NCBI GenBank assembly: GCA_036971475.1
Contig: JBAIZL010000002.1
Location: 334,326,320 to 334,390,319 of the forward strand
Source of the DNA: Prosapia bicincta
Taxonomy: Eukaryota; Arthropoda; Insecta; Hemiptera; Cercopidae
Length of the DNA stretch: 64,000 nucleotides
Direction of reading: 5' to 3'
Part shown: piece by piece, positions 32,098 through 43,923 of the stretch
Layout: each line of letters starts with the position of its first letter
Numbering within the stretch: the stretch's first letter is position 1
The notes under the pieces: model-generated
Databases searched by the model: none
The model's input: the letters and a program-made list of their open reading frames with translations, nothing else
What the model was told of the DNA's origin: nothing
Position numbers and translations under genes: made by a program

Positions 32098-32468
32098 GGC
32101 TGCGGACATACAGAAGGCAACTGGTGATCACAACACAACGTAAACTTGTTTTGCTATTAGAAAAGTTGCTAGCTGGTTTACAAGACTGTTCATATAAAGT
32201 TGTTAGTTTAGTTGTCAGTTATGTCGTCGTCAAAGGAAGATTGTCTATATTTTAAGAGACTACAAAAAGTTACAAAAAAGACAATTCAGTGTAAGCCTAC
32301 ACCTCTTATAACGTTATGCGAGACAAAGTCAGTATATTGCTGTGCAGAATTCACAAAATTACCAGACCAATTTTTTAATTATTATCATATGAGCATTAGC
32401 AGTTACGGCTACCTTTTAAATAATGTATTTTAGAACATCAAGAAATTGCTTTCTGTATGTCTGCAGCC
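32098..32468 (+). mobile_element. PIF/Harbinger-type short element with a coding remnant
   Basis: 371 bp between TTA at 32095-32097 and TTA at 32469-32471. Ends GGCTGCGGACATACAGAAGG and, reversed, GGCTGCAGACATACAGAAAG. Inside, a frame at 32212-32433 ends FFNYYHMSISSYGYLLNNV, matching the start of Harbinger nucleases (pattern FRMSxxxFxxLL). A 3-bp TTA duplication is the Harbinger hallmark. It is an internally deleted copy. Confidence 0.82.
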
Positions 32469-33179
32469 TTAATGTCAGTTAATTTTCTCTCTATAGTTTA
32501 GTTGAAAGGAATACTAATTCAAATTTTAGTGTCCAAAAGCCTTTACTGTTCGCATACCTCATGTTTTGAGCAGTCTTTCATCTTTACAAGTTAATTATGT
32601 AGGAAGTGATTGATTTTTATGACTTTGCAAAACCTACCCGATTGGTGCATTAATTTTTCTAAAAGTGTATGACCAGTGTACATATAGTTTCTTCTTCAAT
32701 GTTCCCTAATCTCATCCATTGTTGAGTAATATTGTAATCTTTTTTAACATTGTACTCCTGGGGTACAAATGCATTTGGAATACATACCAAATGGGGTCTA
32801 TTGTTTCATAAGTAAAAAAGAAGAGCTCAGTTCCTTGCCTATTGCCAGGTCTCTGGATATGCACTGTTGTGATTTGTTGCTTTGAATAATGGCTCACTGT
32901 TAATTCCTTATCATTTTTTTTCAAACAACTCAAATTCTGAACAAATTATAAATGGGTACACAATTTTAAAAAATAAATAATTATTTGAAGCTTTTTTGAG
33001 TCACAAAAATTCTCCCAGCAGGTAGCAAGGGTATTGGGAACCTCTGTTAAAGAAACATTATATAGAGCATATTTAAAATGGGTTTGCAACGTAAAATAAT
33101 GAAAATCCTCCATTTCAGAAATCAAAATTTTACTTTTGAGTACTTCAGACTATTCAGGTTTTTCTTTTTTGTCCAATAG
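32469..33179. other. intron 5, 3' end, unassigned
   Basis: No feature recognised apart from the acceptor of exon F. Confidence 0.4.
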
Positions 33180-33304
33180 GAACCTGTGGAAATCCGTAAG
33201 AGCACCGGTATTCCTCGTAGTTTTATGGTCCCAGTAGAGGGACCTGCAGTGCCAGGAGCCATGATGACCCCATCAGGACAGTTTGCAGTCCCTTCCATTG
33301 ATCA
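33180..33304 (+). CDS. RBBP6: RBBP6 exon F: STGIPRSFM motif
   Basis: Acceptor CCAATAG at 33173-33179, donor GTATGT at 33305. The 41 codons include RKSTGIPRSFMVPVEGPAVP and then a GQFAVPSID segment. The human protein has KKSTGIPRSFM and GKYAIPTIDA at the equivalent places, so order and spacing are conserved. The exon ends with CA of a split His codon. Confidence 0.95.
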
Positions 33305-34579
33305 GTATGTATAGGAAGTATTATGAATTTGTTTTAAAACAGTATTATTTGTCAAATAAATAACTGCAGTACACTTTCTTAAATAATAGTCATTTATATA
33401 AGGAAGATACTTTTTTTCTGAGTATAAGAAATACATTTCCCATACACTTCTCACTATATTGATATACCGTTATGTTCTAAATCATGTCCCTAAAATCAAT
33501 TATTTTAATGCATCACAGTTTTTTAAATTCCTTAAAATGAATTTTAGTATCATTTTTTAGATTATGAGAGGTCAAGGACTTAGGCAGTTAAGAATACAGA
33601 ATAGAGAATAACATTTTATAAGAGTAAGATATTTTGTAGAGAATTTTTGTTAAAAAATGTTTCCATAAGCGGCCTAAACCATTGTTAGCTTACACTATTG
33701 AATACATGGTATCATGAGATGCTTTCTCAAATTTCTCGGAAGTGGGAGCCACTTTTGTATGTAAGAGCTCAGAGTATTTTTAAGCATTTTTTTTATATAG
33801 CACTTGTAGGTGAAAATAGAGTTGTACACTTGTTTTGCTGTGTGGCTTTTAAAATACTACTTTTATTTAGTTGTGTATTGTTTTATTACTTACAATAATT
33901 TCACAAACTATTAGCCCTAGCAACATTTTTATTGTAAGGCAACCTTATTTACCCATTAACAAATTCCTTTTTACTTTTAAAATATCAAGTAGAATTCAAT
34001 ATCATTTTATCTGTTAGTCGCTTTAAATAAACTTTGAATTCATTTAATTTAAAAAAATTAAAAGCTTAGGGACTCTTAAAAATTTTAAAATGGTAAAGTT
34101 TTTGTTGTCTTTTTACAGTTTTGTAAGGAGTTCTAATTGTGGAAACAAAATTTGTAATGGCTTATAGAATCAAAAATATTTTGAGATTTAAAAAAAAATT
34201 GCTTGAATTTGTAAACATTAAGTATAGCAAGTTTTAATGTTAAAAGGTTTACCAAGTGTAAACCTCAACAAAATCAATATTCAAAAGAAGTGTTTCATTT
34301 CAAGTTTTTGATAGTAGACTTGCAATTATCTGTGTCCCTGCTAACCAAGTCTGGTTTAACCTAGCAACCAATAAAAACCGTCAGGTTAATCACGTATGGT
34401 ACAAGCATGACTGATGTATCTTGGTACAAATGATAACTGTCATTTATATTCTCAATTGACAGTTCAGTTTTAAAACTAAGTAATTTATTGGTTATTAATT
34501 TCTGGGGGAAATCTCTAGACGTTTGTAGAATACCGACTTCAAATTTTTACAACTATTTTTATCAATTGCCAAAAAATCA
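33305..34579. other. intron 6, 5' part, unassigned
   Basis: AT-rich; the 66-codon frame at 33698-33898 has no supporting similarity. Confidence 0.4.
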
Positions 34580-35054
34580 CTCTGACTGTTTTCACACTGG
34601 ATCACTGCATCGTTCAATGCTGTAACTCACAGGCAAGACTGTTGCTCAGGTATATTGTATTAATGCCAGTATGTTGTGTATCGATGTCCTGTGGTGTGTT
34701 ATTGTTCATAGAGTAATTGTTAATTAGTGTTCAAATATATTAGATTGTGAGTGTGTTCTGTCATTTAGAATGTATTTAGTTTGTTACTTTTGTATGTAAT
34801 GAAAGACTCTAGATTGGTGTCTATATTAGTGTATGTATGCAGTGTGTTTTGTATGTGAATGGGTGTGATGTTTAGTTTGATTTGGGTGATGTTTTTTGTC
34901 TTTTACTTCCTCCTTATGATGTGTAAAAACACATACAAAATGAGATGAAAATACAACATAAATGAAAATTTGCCATTCACATACAGAACACATACACCAA
35001 TATAGACACTAATCTAAAAGTCCTTCACTATATAAACAAAGCAACAAACTAAAC

Positions 35055-35130
35055 ACAAGAGAAAACTACAAGATAATATACAAACACCTCAAAAGCCATC
35101 CACAATACATTCTAAACCACAAAACACTCA
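35055..35130 (+). pseudogene. PLE GIY-YIG C-terminal scrap
   Basis: Reads IIYKHLKSHPQYILNHKTLTF then stop. The same position in the PLE at 5952-6500 reads EIYRHFKLHPTHILNTQLHY. The 5' part is not readable. Confidence 0.55.
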
Positions 35131-35243
35131 CATTCTAATACGATATTTGAACACATAATTATTAACTACTCTATGAACATAACTGTATAAATCAACTTAT
35201 GGCGTAATGTTTAATTTAAATAAATGAAACCTCTATACTACAA

Positions 35244-35308
35244 ATACATTTTATTCAAAACCCGATGTACATTTCAATTATATAGCAATCATCGTCAGAG
35301 GTAATTTA
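35244..35308 (-). ncRNA. decayed hammerhead motif, PLE family 1
   Basis: Minus strand: CCTCTGACGATGATTGC and then ATAATTGAAATGTACATCGG. Compared with 5571-5621 the core is CTGACGA, stem II has lost pairing, but GAA and the self-complementary ATGTACAT stem III remain, followed by C and GGGTTTT. An inactive relative. Confidence 0.5.
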
Positions 35309-35450
35309 CAAAACAACTTACTGTATGAATAATAACACACCACAGAACACCAATGCACAACAGACTCACATTAATACAACACACCCGAGTGAGAGTCTTA
35401 TCCGTGACTCACAGCATTGAACAATGTACTTATCTAGTGTGAAACAAATA

Positions 35451-37079
35451 TGCTGAAAAATATCAGTAAGTAGTGTTTTATTTTCAAAGTGATACCAATA
35501 GTAGTAAATTTAAAAACTAAAAGATGTACTACACAAAAACTGCAAGTTTCAATTTTTTTGCTAGATTGTGTCAAGGCCAGTTGCTGGTGCTTATTTATTT
35601 ATTATATTTAGAGCCTGCTCCTGTGATTAACTGATGATTTGTTTTTATGAGTTGTGTAAATGACTTGAAAGTTATTTATTTTTTAAATGGCAGTTTAATT
35701 TTTATTTGTCATCATACACCATAAAAATGGGTTTAATGCCTAATTTAGCGTCACTTCTTAAAATATTTAAACTAAATTAGAAGCCCATTTGTAGTGAAGT
35801 GTTTCATATCTAATTTCTAATATTGATGTGTATTGCTTCTGGTCCTGTTATTTTATAGAATAACAATATAGACAATATGTTCAAAAACAATAGTTGTGTT
35901 ATAGTGTAATGTATAAAGAGTGATGCTATTTAATTTGGAATCAGAACAATCCAGGCATTTGTAAATGAGGGAGACCCTGTGCCACATTAAATGGCATCAA
36001 ATCAACATGTTGACACTGTGAGTGATATCAGCATGTTATCATTGTAAATCTCTTCTGCGTGTCAAGTGCCGAATTGTTATCATCACAATTTTTTTCAATG
36101 TTTGCCTTCTACCAATTCCATAGTAGTTGACTTGTATCCATCGCATCAAATGTAAATCCTTGAGATTATATGTTTGCTGTTCAAGTTGTCTTTTTATGTT
36201 GATTCTTTTAAACAAAAGTTGTATACATATTATTTTTATTATATATTTATTATTGATGTTTAATATTTTTATTAAGGTTAATTATAATAATTATAAAGTG
36301 TTTTTTAAAATGTAATATCTAAAATACATTCATTTGGTACGAATTTAGGAAGGTGTTTTTTTGTCTGGAAAAATTGAAGGAAATAAAGTAAATTTTGTAT
36401 TTATTTAATATAAAATAGGGTTTTATTGCAATACAAAAGTATTTTCTTTGTTTGTAAGATGTACTTCTTTGGTTGTAAGATAACTATACTTATAAAAACA
36501 TTTGAAGTTACCAACAAAGAGGTCTAAGATATTTGTCTTGCTTCTTGTTGCAACAATTCTTAGACATACCTTCATAGTGTAGATCTGAGATCAAATAGGA
36601 CAAAATGGGATCTACTAGGAATTTCTTCAATGGTATTAGTGGGAATACCAAGAACAAACGTGTAATTCTCAACCCTTTCCACGTTATTGATGTGATCCCT
36701 GCTGACCAGAAACTTCCACTGTCCGACATAGACATGAGTTCTCAGAACAGAATAATTTTTTTTTCTACCTTTGTTTTGAAAAAAATGATGTTAAATAGTA
36801 TAAGCATGTAATGTTTGTTTATAGCTATTTTTTTAAAAAAGATTAACAACTGGAAATGTTATTTTTGGGAAATAAACAAGCAAAAGGTTTTGTACGCTTT
36901 CAGCAATTCCCAGACTATAGCATTGACATGAAATCCTAACCGGCTGTTATATCGCTGTGGTAGTTTATTACCTTGTGCTTGAAAGTTATCCTACAGTTTT
37001 TAGACATTATTTCATTAGATTTTTGTAGTTTTTATTTCCCTGTTGATTTTGTATATAATTAGTTTTTATTATATTTTAA
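35451..37079. other. intron 6, unassigned
   Basis: Two frames overlap on opposite strands at 36508-36811 (one reads VSRDHINNVERVENYTFVLG on the minus strand); they may be transposon debris but I cannot name a family. The rest is AT-rich. Confidence 0.35.
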
Positions 37080-37683
37080 CCCTTTAAATAGTATTCACAT
37101 ACCAATATGTGAGATCACACAATGGCCAGCGGGAGCATTCCCATATATGAACATTCTATCATTTCTCTCAGATTAGCATTTGCCTTATGTTTACGATTTT
37201 GTTTTCTATGTATTGTACTGCACAACTTATCTGGGCAATAATTGCTACACTTAATACATAGTCATCATCATTTGTATGCAAAGTGTATGGCTTGTCTGTT
37301 GTATTTACAGATCGTTGTATGATTTTGACACAAATAAATCAGGCATTTCTAACAAATAGGTTTTCCTATCAAAACTTAAAAAACTAGATTTTCTCAAAAT
37401 ATTTTCTTGATAGTGATTTGGTCAACAAAATTGTTATAGAAACGAAAGAATGTTACGACTTTGTGTAAAAAATACTGCAGTATCTGACCATTCAAAACTG
37501 AAAATGTGGACTGCTACTAATGTTATCAAAATTTATACTTTTGTAAATATTAAATATTTTTGTAACAAATGTTGAAAATAGTACAGTAATTTAACAATTA
37601 GAAGAAAGATAAAACTCAAAACTTTCAAATATGCCGCTCCCAGGGGATTTATCAGGATATGCACATATGTGCTAATCAAAGAG
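37080..37683. mobile_element. TTAA-flanked MITE (piggyBac-like), copy 2
   Basis: 604 bp between TTAA at 37076-37079 and TTAA at 37684-37687, nearly the same length as copy 1 (603) but in the opposite orientation. Left end CCCTTTAAATAGTATTCACA; right end, reversed, CTCTTTGATTAGCACATATG. It contains GGGAGCATTCCCATATATGA and TCATTTCTCTCAGATTAGCA. Confidence 0.82.
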
Positions 37684-38607
37684 TTAATATAAGTTTGTAA
37701 TTATTTTTTTTTATTATAAAATATTCACATAACACAGAATTTGGTGATGTTTTTTATTAATGGATTGTTAATACAACTAATTACTTCTTTCTACCTAACA
37801 AAGAAAAACCACTTCTTAAAAATATGTGTGGTTAGTTTTAATAATGATTAATTAGAATTTAATTTTTTACAGATTAAACAAAAACATTCAATTATTTTCT
37901 TATTTTATTTATAATATTGCTTTTAAAACACAAACACCTAATTTTATATAAGTTTAATGTATTTTTCAACCATTCTGATAGCACCGTTTAAACATAATTT
38001 GACTTCACCATACTATTAAATAAAAATTTTTTAAACTAATAATTGTGTTACACAAAAATTGTACAAATTCCATTGTAATAGATTAAATCAAGGGTTTAAG
38101 AAAATCCTTTGATTAATCTGTTGTGCAACTGTCATTCCTGAGGCTGAACATTGTCTTTGTAGCAATCAACAGGTTAATCAAGTTCTAACATTTTCTTGAA
38201 TGCTTGATTTCCTGAATAATAATTCATATTTGTAAATAAAAAAGAATAAATATATCAAATCTCTGGACATGGTCTGCTGAAGTTCTATCATGTCTAATGA
38301 ATTGAAGGTATTTTGTGGTGTTTAAAATAAATTTGTCCTTATAATCATAAAATATTTTCCATTTTTAACCCAGCTTTTTCTTTATTTTTACCCGAATACA
38401 TCATAACGTTCTTATTATAAGAGTTTATATCCAGTATAGTCTCAGCTCCAATTTTATAAGATAATCGCAAGTCTACTATATGTCTTTTACTGATTTATAG
38501 TTTTGTTTTTATTTTTTTTTTAGTGTAACTTTATAAGTATATAAATTTTATAATTATTTTTAAAAACATAAGAATTGAGTAAAAATAATAAATATTTATT
38601 TTCACAG
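37684..38607. other. intron 6, 3' end, unassigned
   Basis: AT-rich, nothing recognised. Confidence 0.4.
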
Positions 38608-38762
38608 TCAAGCGTATCTAGAAGGCAAGAAGCCTTCTGCTCCTGAAGGCATGCAGCCAGAGAAACCCAACATTCCAGAGGATCTGGTTTGTTCAATCTG
38701 TCATGACTTGCTGACCGACACTGTTATGGTCCCTTGTTGTGGCACCTCTTTCTGCGATGAAT
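38608..38762 (+). CDS. RBBP6: RBBP6 exon G: first half of the RING finger
   Basis: Acceptor TTCACAG at 38601-38607, donor GTAAAT at 38763. After completing His, 51 codons end in the first six RING ligands bar one: CSIC (198, 201), PCCG (213, 214), FCDE (219). The sixth ligand, Cys222, is split by the intron, with its T at 38762 and GT at 42415-42416. The RBBP6 RING is C4C4 and resembles a U-box. It recruits the E2 enzyme for ubiquitin transfer. Confidence 0.95.
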
Positions 38763-39310
38763 GTAAATAAACTTATTGATTATGTATTTTATCATTGTAC
38801 TTTAATTGATAAGCATGTGTGGATTAATTGTAGCAATAGCAATCCTATTAATTTGTAGCTTTTGAAATTTAATTTTGATAATGACTAATATTGGAGCTTA
38901 AAGGCTATTTGAGATTGTTTGAAGTAGATAAGAAACTAAAATACTTTAAAATAGTTATATATTTTCGATACACTCTATCTTTTGTCAATCAGAAAGAAAA
39001 TGAAGTGAGCCACAGATGTATATAGAAGTATAGGTATCCAAATATCACAGGTGCACATATTTATTTAAAAAGATATATGAGGACTATCACCAATTTTAAG
39101 TATATCCATCTTTCATCTACTCAAAACAATCTCTTATAATCATTAATGATTTTTAATAGTAGCTTGTCCAACTCTTATATTTAATTTAAAATGAGATGGT
39201 ATTTCTTCTATATCGTAAGTGTAAATGATATGGTGACATAAGTTTAGTACTGAGGATCTAATCATTTAACTAATGATTAGTTAATACCTTTTTAAAGCGA
39301 AAGTATGTAT
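38763..39310. other. intron 7, 5' part, unassigned
   Basis: AT-rich, nothing recognised. Confidence 0.4.
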
Positions 39311-40976
39311 GAAGGGTGTTCTATAAAAATGCTGGGGTTTCGAACGAACTATACTGAAAGGCTGTCCGAGATCACTAAATGATTTAAATATTAATCTAAA
39401 TTTGAAATAAGTAAGTTTGTTTACCGTGTACAGACTGGCAATTTCATGCTCAATGAGATTGATAGCAATCTTAATTTTCTTAAAGGAGCGCTGTTCTCAC
39501 ATGAAGATACATTCCACATAAATGGTATCTTTGTCATGATTGTTGGATATTGGGTTCAGAACGACCTAAAGTTTTGCAGGAACACGTGTACTATTTTTGT
39601 TTCCTCAAATTGAAAACATTGAACCACAAGCTGCCCAATGAGTCAGTTTCATACAAGATGGTGCCCGCTTCATTACAATCAGGAAGTCTGTGACACTCTA
39701 AGCCAGCGGTTCTCAACCTGGGGGCGCGCCCCCCTGGGGGGGCGTAGAAGAATTCCAGGGGAGGCGTCAACAAATTTTTTAAAAAATTGAATTTGATGTT
39801 GGACACAAATACACAATCATTGAAATTTTTTTATAGCTTAATAGAGCTATAAAGCTCTATTTCTTTACTCAACGAACTTTTCTTCCTTTCCAAAATCTCG
39901 TCGATGATACCTAAAGTCTTCCAAAAGACCTAGTAAATGAAATGAAGGACCTAATATCTGAGCATTTGTTGTCTCTGAAGAACAAAATTGGAGCCTATTT
40001 CCCAGATATAAGCTCGGAAAACTGGGAATTCAAGTTAACAAGAGACCCCTTTCAAATCAACATAGATATACCTCCTGATCACATTTAAGAACAAACAATT
40101 GACTTGCAGTGTGATTCCAAAGCTAAATTGGATTTCCCAAACATGGATCTCGAAGATTTCTGGCTACTATATCTTCCTGTTTACCCAGAAGTAGCAATGG
40201 AGGCAGTCAAGTTGCTTGTACAATTTTCATCAACTTATCTATGCGACACAGGATTTTCAGCCCTGGCTAATATAAAATCTAAATATCGAGCCAGACTAGA
40301 TGTGGAAAGTGACCTGCGGTGTTCTTTGTAAAAATTTCATCCAAACATACAAAAAATAGTTAACGAGAAACAGTGCCAGCCCTCACACTAGCACTACAAA
40401 AGTAGCGAACATTTTTCTGGTTATTACTTAAACATTTGTAAGTAAATTTATCATATATAAGTCTAAATTAACTTAATCCGTGAAGGGAGGCGTGACCTCA
40501 CACCAAAGTGTGAAGGGGGGCTCAGAGCCTAAAAGGTTGAGAACCCCTGCTCTAAGCAACAGATTTCCAAATGGGTGGATAGGCAGTGTTTCACATATTC
40601 TCCGGCCTCCCAGGAGTCCTGACTTTGACCCCTTTGGACTATTTTTGGAATTACATTTAGAACATTGTTTATGCTGAAAACATTCGCTGTTTGTGACATC
40701 TGCATGAACGAATTGAAACAGCAAACATGGCTGCAACACCAGAGATGCTACAAAACACTTAGTGAGGAATTGAAAACCATTTTGATGTCTCCAGATCAAC
40801 GAATGGAGCTCACATTAAAACATTTTAAGGTAGCAAAAAAACTTTTTTTTCTTCAATCTGGCATTCAATCATTTAGTTATCTTGGGCAACTAAATGAGTT
40901 ATCGTTTGGTTATCTTGAGTGTTTCAGTTATACTCATTAAAAAACCCTGGCATTATTTTTTTTGGAATAGCCAGTA
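39311..40976 (+). mobile_element. IS630/mariner-type transposon relic, split by a hAT element
   Basis: Transposase pieces in order: LFSHEDTFHINGIFV (about 39491-39536, where relatives have FSDEATFH), VSFIQDGA in a shifted frame (39637 onward, second catalytic Asp), then after the insert NRFPNGWIGSV, RPPRSPDFDPFGLFL (about 40565-40650, third Asp) and HLHERIETANMAATPEMLQN (about 40700-40760). Outer ends GCTGGGGTTT and, reversed, GCCAGGGTTT resemble each other. Removing 39704-40549 plus one target copy restores the spacing between the second and third catalytic regions. Confidence 0.8.
39704..40549 (+). mobile_element. hAT element with 8-bp target duplication
   Basis: 846 bp flanked by CTCTAAGC at 39696-39703 and 40550-40557. 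Ends CAGCGGTTCTCAACCTGGGG and, reversed, CAGGGGTTCTCAACCTTTTA, the known pattern of ZBED5-like hAT elements. Inside, 40104-40331 reads DLEDFWLLYLPVYPEVAMEA and FSALANIKSKYRARLDVESD, the hAT dimerisation domain. Most of the transposase is deleted. Confidence 0.93.
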
Positions 40977-42414
40977 TATTGGAAAGCTCATGTTTCTAAA
41001 AGATTTTGTTTTAACTACAAAGTAACAATATATTTCAGCAAAAAAAGGAAATTTGTACAGTTGGAAAACATTAAATCCTTCACAACTAACCAGGTAAGAA
41101 TATAAAAACTTTTGCTAAAGAAATCAATTCAAAAGAAATTAAGTTCTAGCAAAAAATCCGATTAATGACTGTGGCTTTAAGTCTTTGTATTTTCATTGGG
41201 TTAAAATAGATGGGTAAAGAAGAGTAACATCTACTTCTAAAGCATTACAAAATTTAAAAAAAAACTTATTCTGCCCACACATTGGAGACAAAACACATGA
41301 TGGGTTATACTAACAATTTCTATATTTTTTTTATAAAGTTAATTATTATTTTTTTTTTTAATGATTCAATATATGCACTTTCATTGACTTTTTTTTCTCT
41401 CTATGGAGGGTATATATTATTGAAATAAGAATATGCCAATAATTTGGTCTATACAATGGAAAGTACGATAAAATTCTGACTAAAAGTAGTAATAGTTTTG
41501 AGACTATGCACGTGGGCCATCTGGCAAGCGACAGTCTTAGGCGCTGTGACGTCACAACTGGTAGAGTGTGCGGGGGTCTGAGAAATGTGCTCGGAACGGT
41601 ACCACCTTGATCCAAACCCTGGTGTATACATGACTGACCTATGTCAACCCTGTATATTGGGTCTGTTATATACAAGGTCTTTACGTATACTGGGCTGCCG
41701 GATACAGCCCTTTGTTATATTATTTTATGATTTAAATATTACATCTTTGATAAGTATATTATTAAGTTTTCAGGTATTTTAGGTTAAGTTATAAAGAGTT
41801 GAAAAAAAAATTAAGTTTTCCTTTATACATTTTGAATTGTATGTTTTTTCTTAGCTTTACATTAGGAAACAAAAAATATATTTACGTTTTCCCTCTGCAA
41901 ACTTGAATAATTTTACTCTAGGTTCAGTATCTATATTGTAAAGTAATACAACATAATTTTCTGTTTTTAACTGCTCTTTAAAGTTAACTAATTTAGGTAA
42001 CCTGATGTCATTAAACATCCATATATGATCTTGCACACTGTCTTATCGTTTATTATCAGGTGAAAATGGCTTAAAATCTAATACAAGCTGAAAACATTTT
42101 TGCTGTAATTTTTTTCCCATTGTTACCAAGTAATAATCTTTGTTAAGCTTCCATAAATACATTGTAAGAGCTGTGATGACTACTAGTTCTATAAACAATA
42201 AGCTAACACATATGAATATGCTTAAGTGGACAAAATTGCTACAATAGAAACCATAAATATTTGTTGAGTACTAGAAATTTTATTGTAAAAAAATATTAAT
42301 TATACCAAATAGACAATCTACAGAACATTTACTAATGTTAACTAGCTATTAAATCTGAATACAAATCATCACCCTTATTACAGTATTTAAACAGATAATT
42401 CTTAATGTGGATAG
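40977..42414. other. intron 7, 3' part, unassigned
   Basis: 41500-41700 is less AT-rich and has TGTGACGTCACA (CRE-like palindrome, 41547-41558) and GGCTGCCGGATACAGCCC; no family named. Confidence 0.4.
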
Positions 42415-42573
42415 GTATTCGTATGGTATTACTGGAATCTGAGAATCACCAGTGTCCCGACTGCAAGGAGCATGGAGTTTCACCAGAAACTTTGATTCCC
42501 AACAGATACTTGCGTACTGCTGTTAATAACTTCCGCAATCAAACAGGATATCAGAGAACAACACATCACCAAG
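42415..42573 (+). CDS. RBBP6: RBBP6 exon H: second half of the RING finger
   Basis: Acceptor GGATAG at 42409-42414, donor GTATTA at 42574 (a weak donor). It completes Cys222, then encodes IRMVLLESENHQCPDC, giving the last RING ligands Cys235 and Cys238. All eight cysteines of the C4C4 RING are therefore intact. The next stretch (VSPETLIPNRYLRTAVNNFR) matches the conserved helix after the RING (human VSPDALIANKFLRQAVNNFK). It ends with one base of an Ala (or Val) codon. Confidence 0.95.
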
Positions 42574-43619
42574 GTATTAAAAACATATTTTACTCTTTAT
42601 ACAAATTTTAATTTGTGCTCCATATTGTCACACCACTGTAGGAAGGCTAAATAACGCTGTTATGCCCCAAAATAAAATTTAGAAAGTCCACTCCCCCAAG
42701 GAAATTTTAACAGACTTCCTCGTGCGGGTACTTGTAATAGAGGTTATATCTATAAATTTAAAATATTGAATTTATTAAATATTAAAGAACACAATATTAT
42801 ATTAACACAAGAACATTGTATTAATACAATGACCTTTTGTGTCATTGTATTAAGATATAAGGGTTATGTCCGAAGTTGTATTCCTTGGGGTAAATCCGAT
42901 TGATCGGATAATGATGTTTTATTAGTGCGAGTTGTTTACGTTGCAAGTTTGTTGTTGTTTATTCTAAATCTTATCTATCCGTCATTTCGTTTATATAATT
43001 TTTAGTTTGTGTAATTTTTGTATCGACTTCCGAGTGTGTTGTTCCGCTTTAAATTTATCTTTCAGTTTTCCAATAGTTCTAAAGTTAATTTCATTGATTG
43101 AGATCTGAGTTCAAAACTTCCACTAAGGTTTTAGTTCAATACTTGCACTAAGAAAGCTTCTGTTATTTACACACTTTTGTAATGACATTTCTTCAATACG
43201 TTTTAATTATTTGTAAGAAGCATTTGTATTGAATGTTTCATACTGAATTTAATTAAGCTACCATAATTACACAGCCAACACTACTTCTCCCTTAAGGATT
43301 TCTATTTCTGGTTCTGGCAATACTGGTTGTTAGGCTATTCTTACCAATAGAAACTTCTCATTTTTTAAATAAATTAAAAATTTGTCGTTTGAATACAATT
43401 TGTTAGTGTTATGTGCAGCATATGTTTCATCCAGGAGTAAAAAAACAGAATTCATTCATGAAAAGTTGTGTCCAATTATTTTTCATAACTTTAGACAGAG
43501 ATGAACTTGAAACCCTAATCCAATGAACATATTTTGTATAAGGCAATAAAGCACCAACATTCAAACCAAGATGAACTCTCTAAGGCCATCTAATTAAAAT
43601 TAGTTATTGTGCCAGAAAA
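42574..43619. other. intron 8, 5' part, unassigned
   Basis: CATTGTATTAATACAATG at 42813-42830 is a short perfect palindrome, repeated in part at 42842-42852. Nothing else recognised. Confidence 0.4.
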
Positions 43620-43923
43620 CTGATATGTGTGTGAACTGATAAAGCGAGATTGTCACGAGATATATCGTGAAATTGAGATACCTTTGGGAATTAGAATGAC
43701 AAGCATCATAAGGATATTATATGATAGCTTGGTAATAAAGGTTTGTTTCCATAGTATTGCACATAATATGGCAAACACTTTTAAAAAGACACAAGTCAAT
43801 TTGTACAAGGAAATGCTGAAAAAAATTGCTCAGCGTATATCAGAAGCTGTGTATAACATCTGGATTGGTGACATAACAGCGATCTATGTCATCGATCATC
43901 CTGTAACTGTGTATGTATTATAA
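43620..43923 (+). pseudogene. mariner transposase fragment
   Basis: About 98 codons: HEIYREIEIPLGIRMTSIIR matches the mariner HTH (pattern REIEExLGIGxTSIxxILH), and LYKEMLKKIAQRISEAVYNI followed by WIGDITAIY matches WCKEMLKKFDxGxSKAVYNIVTGDETWIY, including the first catalytic Asp. The rest of the element is absent. Confidence 0.75.

Larger units (their letters stand above)
34580..35450. repeat. inverted PLE fragments
   Basis: 34595-34720 on + matches the reverse complement of 35310-35450 (TTCAATGCTGT, TATTGTATTAATG, CTGTGGTGTGTTATT), and 34700-34870 matches the reverse complement of 34970-35180 (CATAGAGTA, TTCAAATAT, TGTGAGTGTGTT, GTGTCTATATT). The right arm also holds a PLE terminal repeat with a hammerhead relic (35232-35300). 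It is an old version of the palindromic arrangement at 4872. Confidence 0.65.

Noticed and set aside
36508..36811. Overlapping frames on both strands as a small gene
   Set aside because: No family similarity, no splice or start context; probably transposon debris.
41547..41558. CRE site TGTGACGTCACA as a host promoter element
   Set aside because: It is a single short palindrome deep in an intron with no transcription start nearby.
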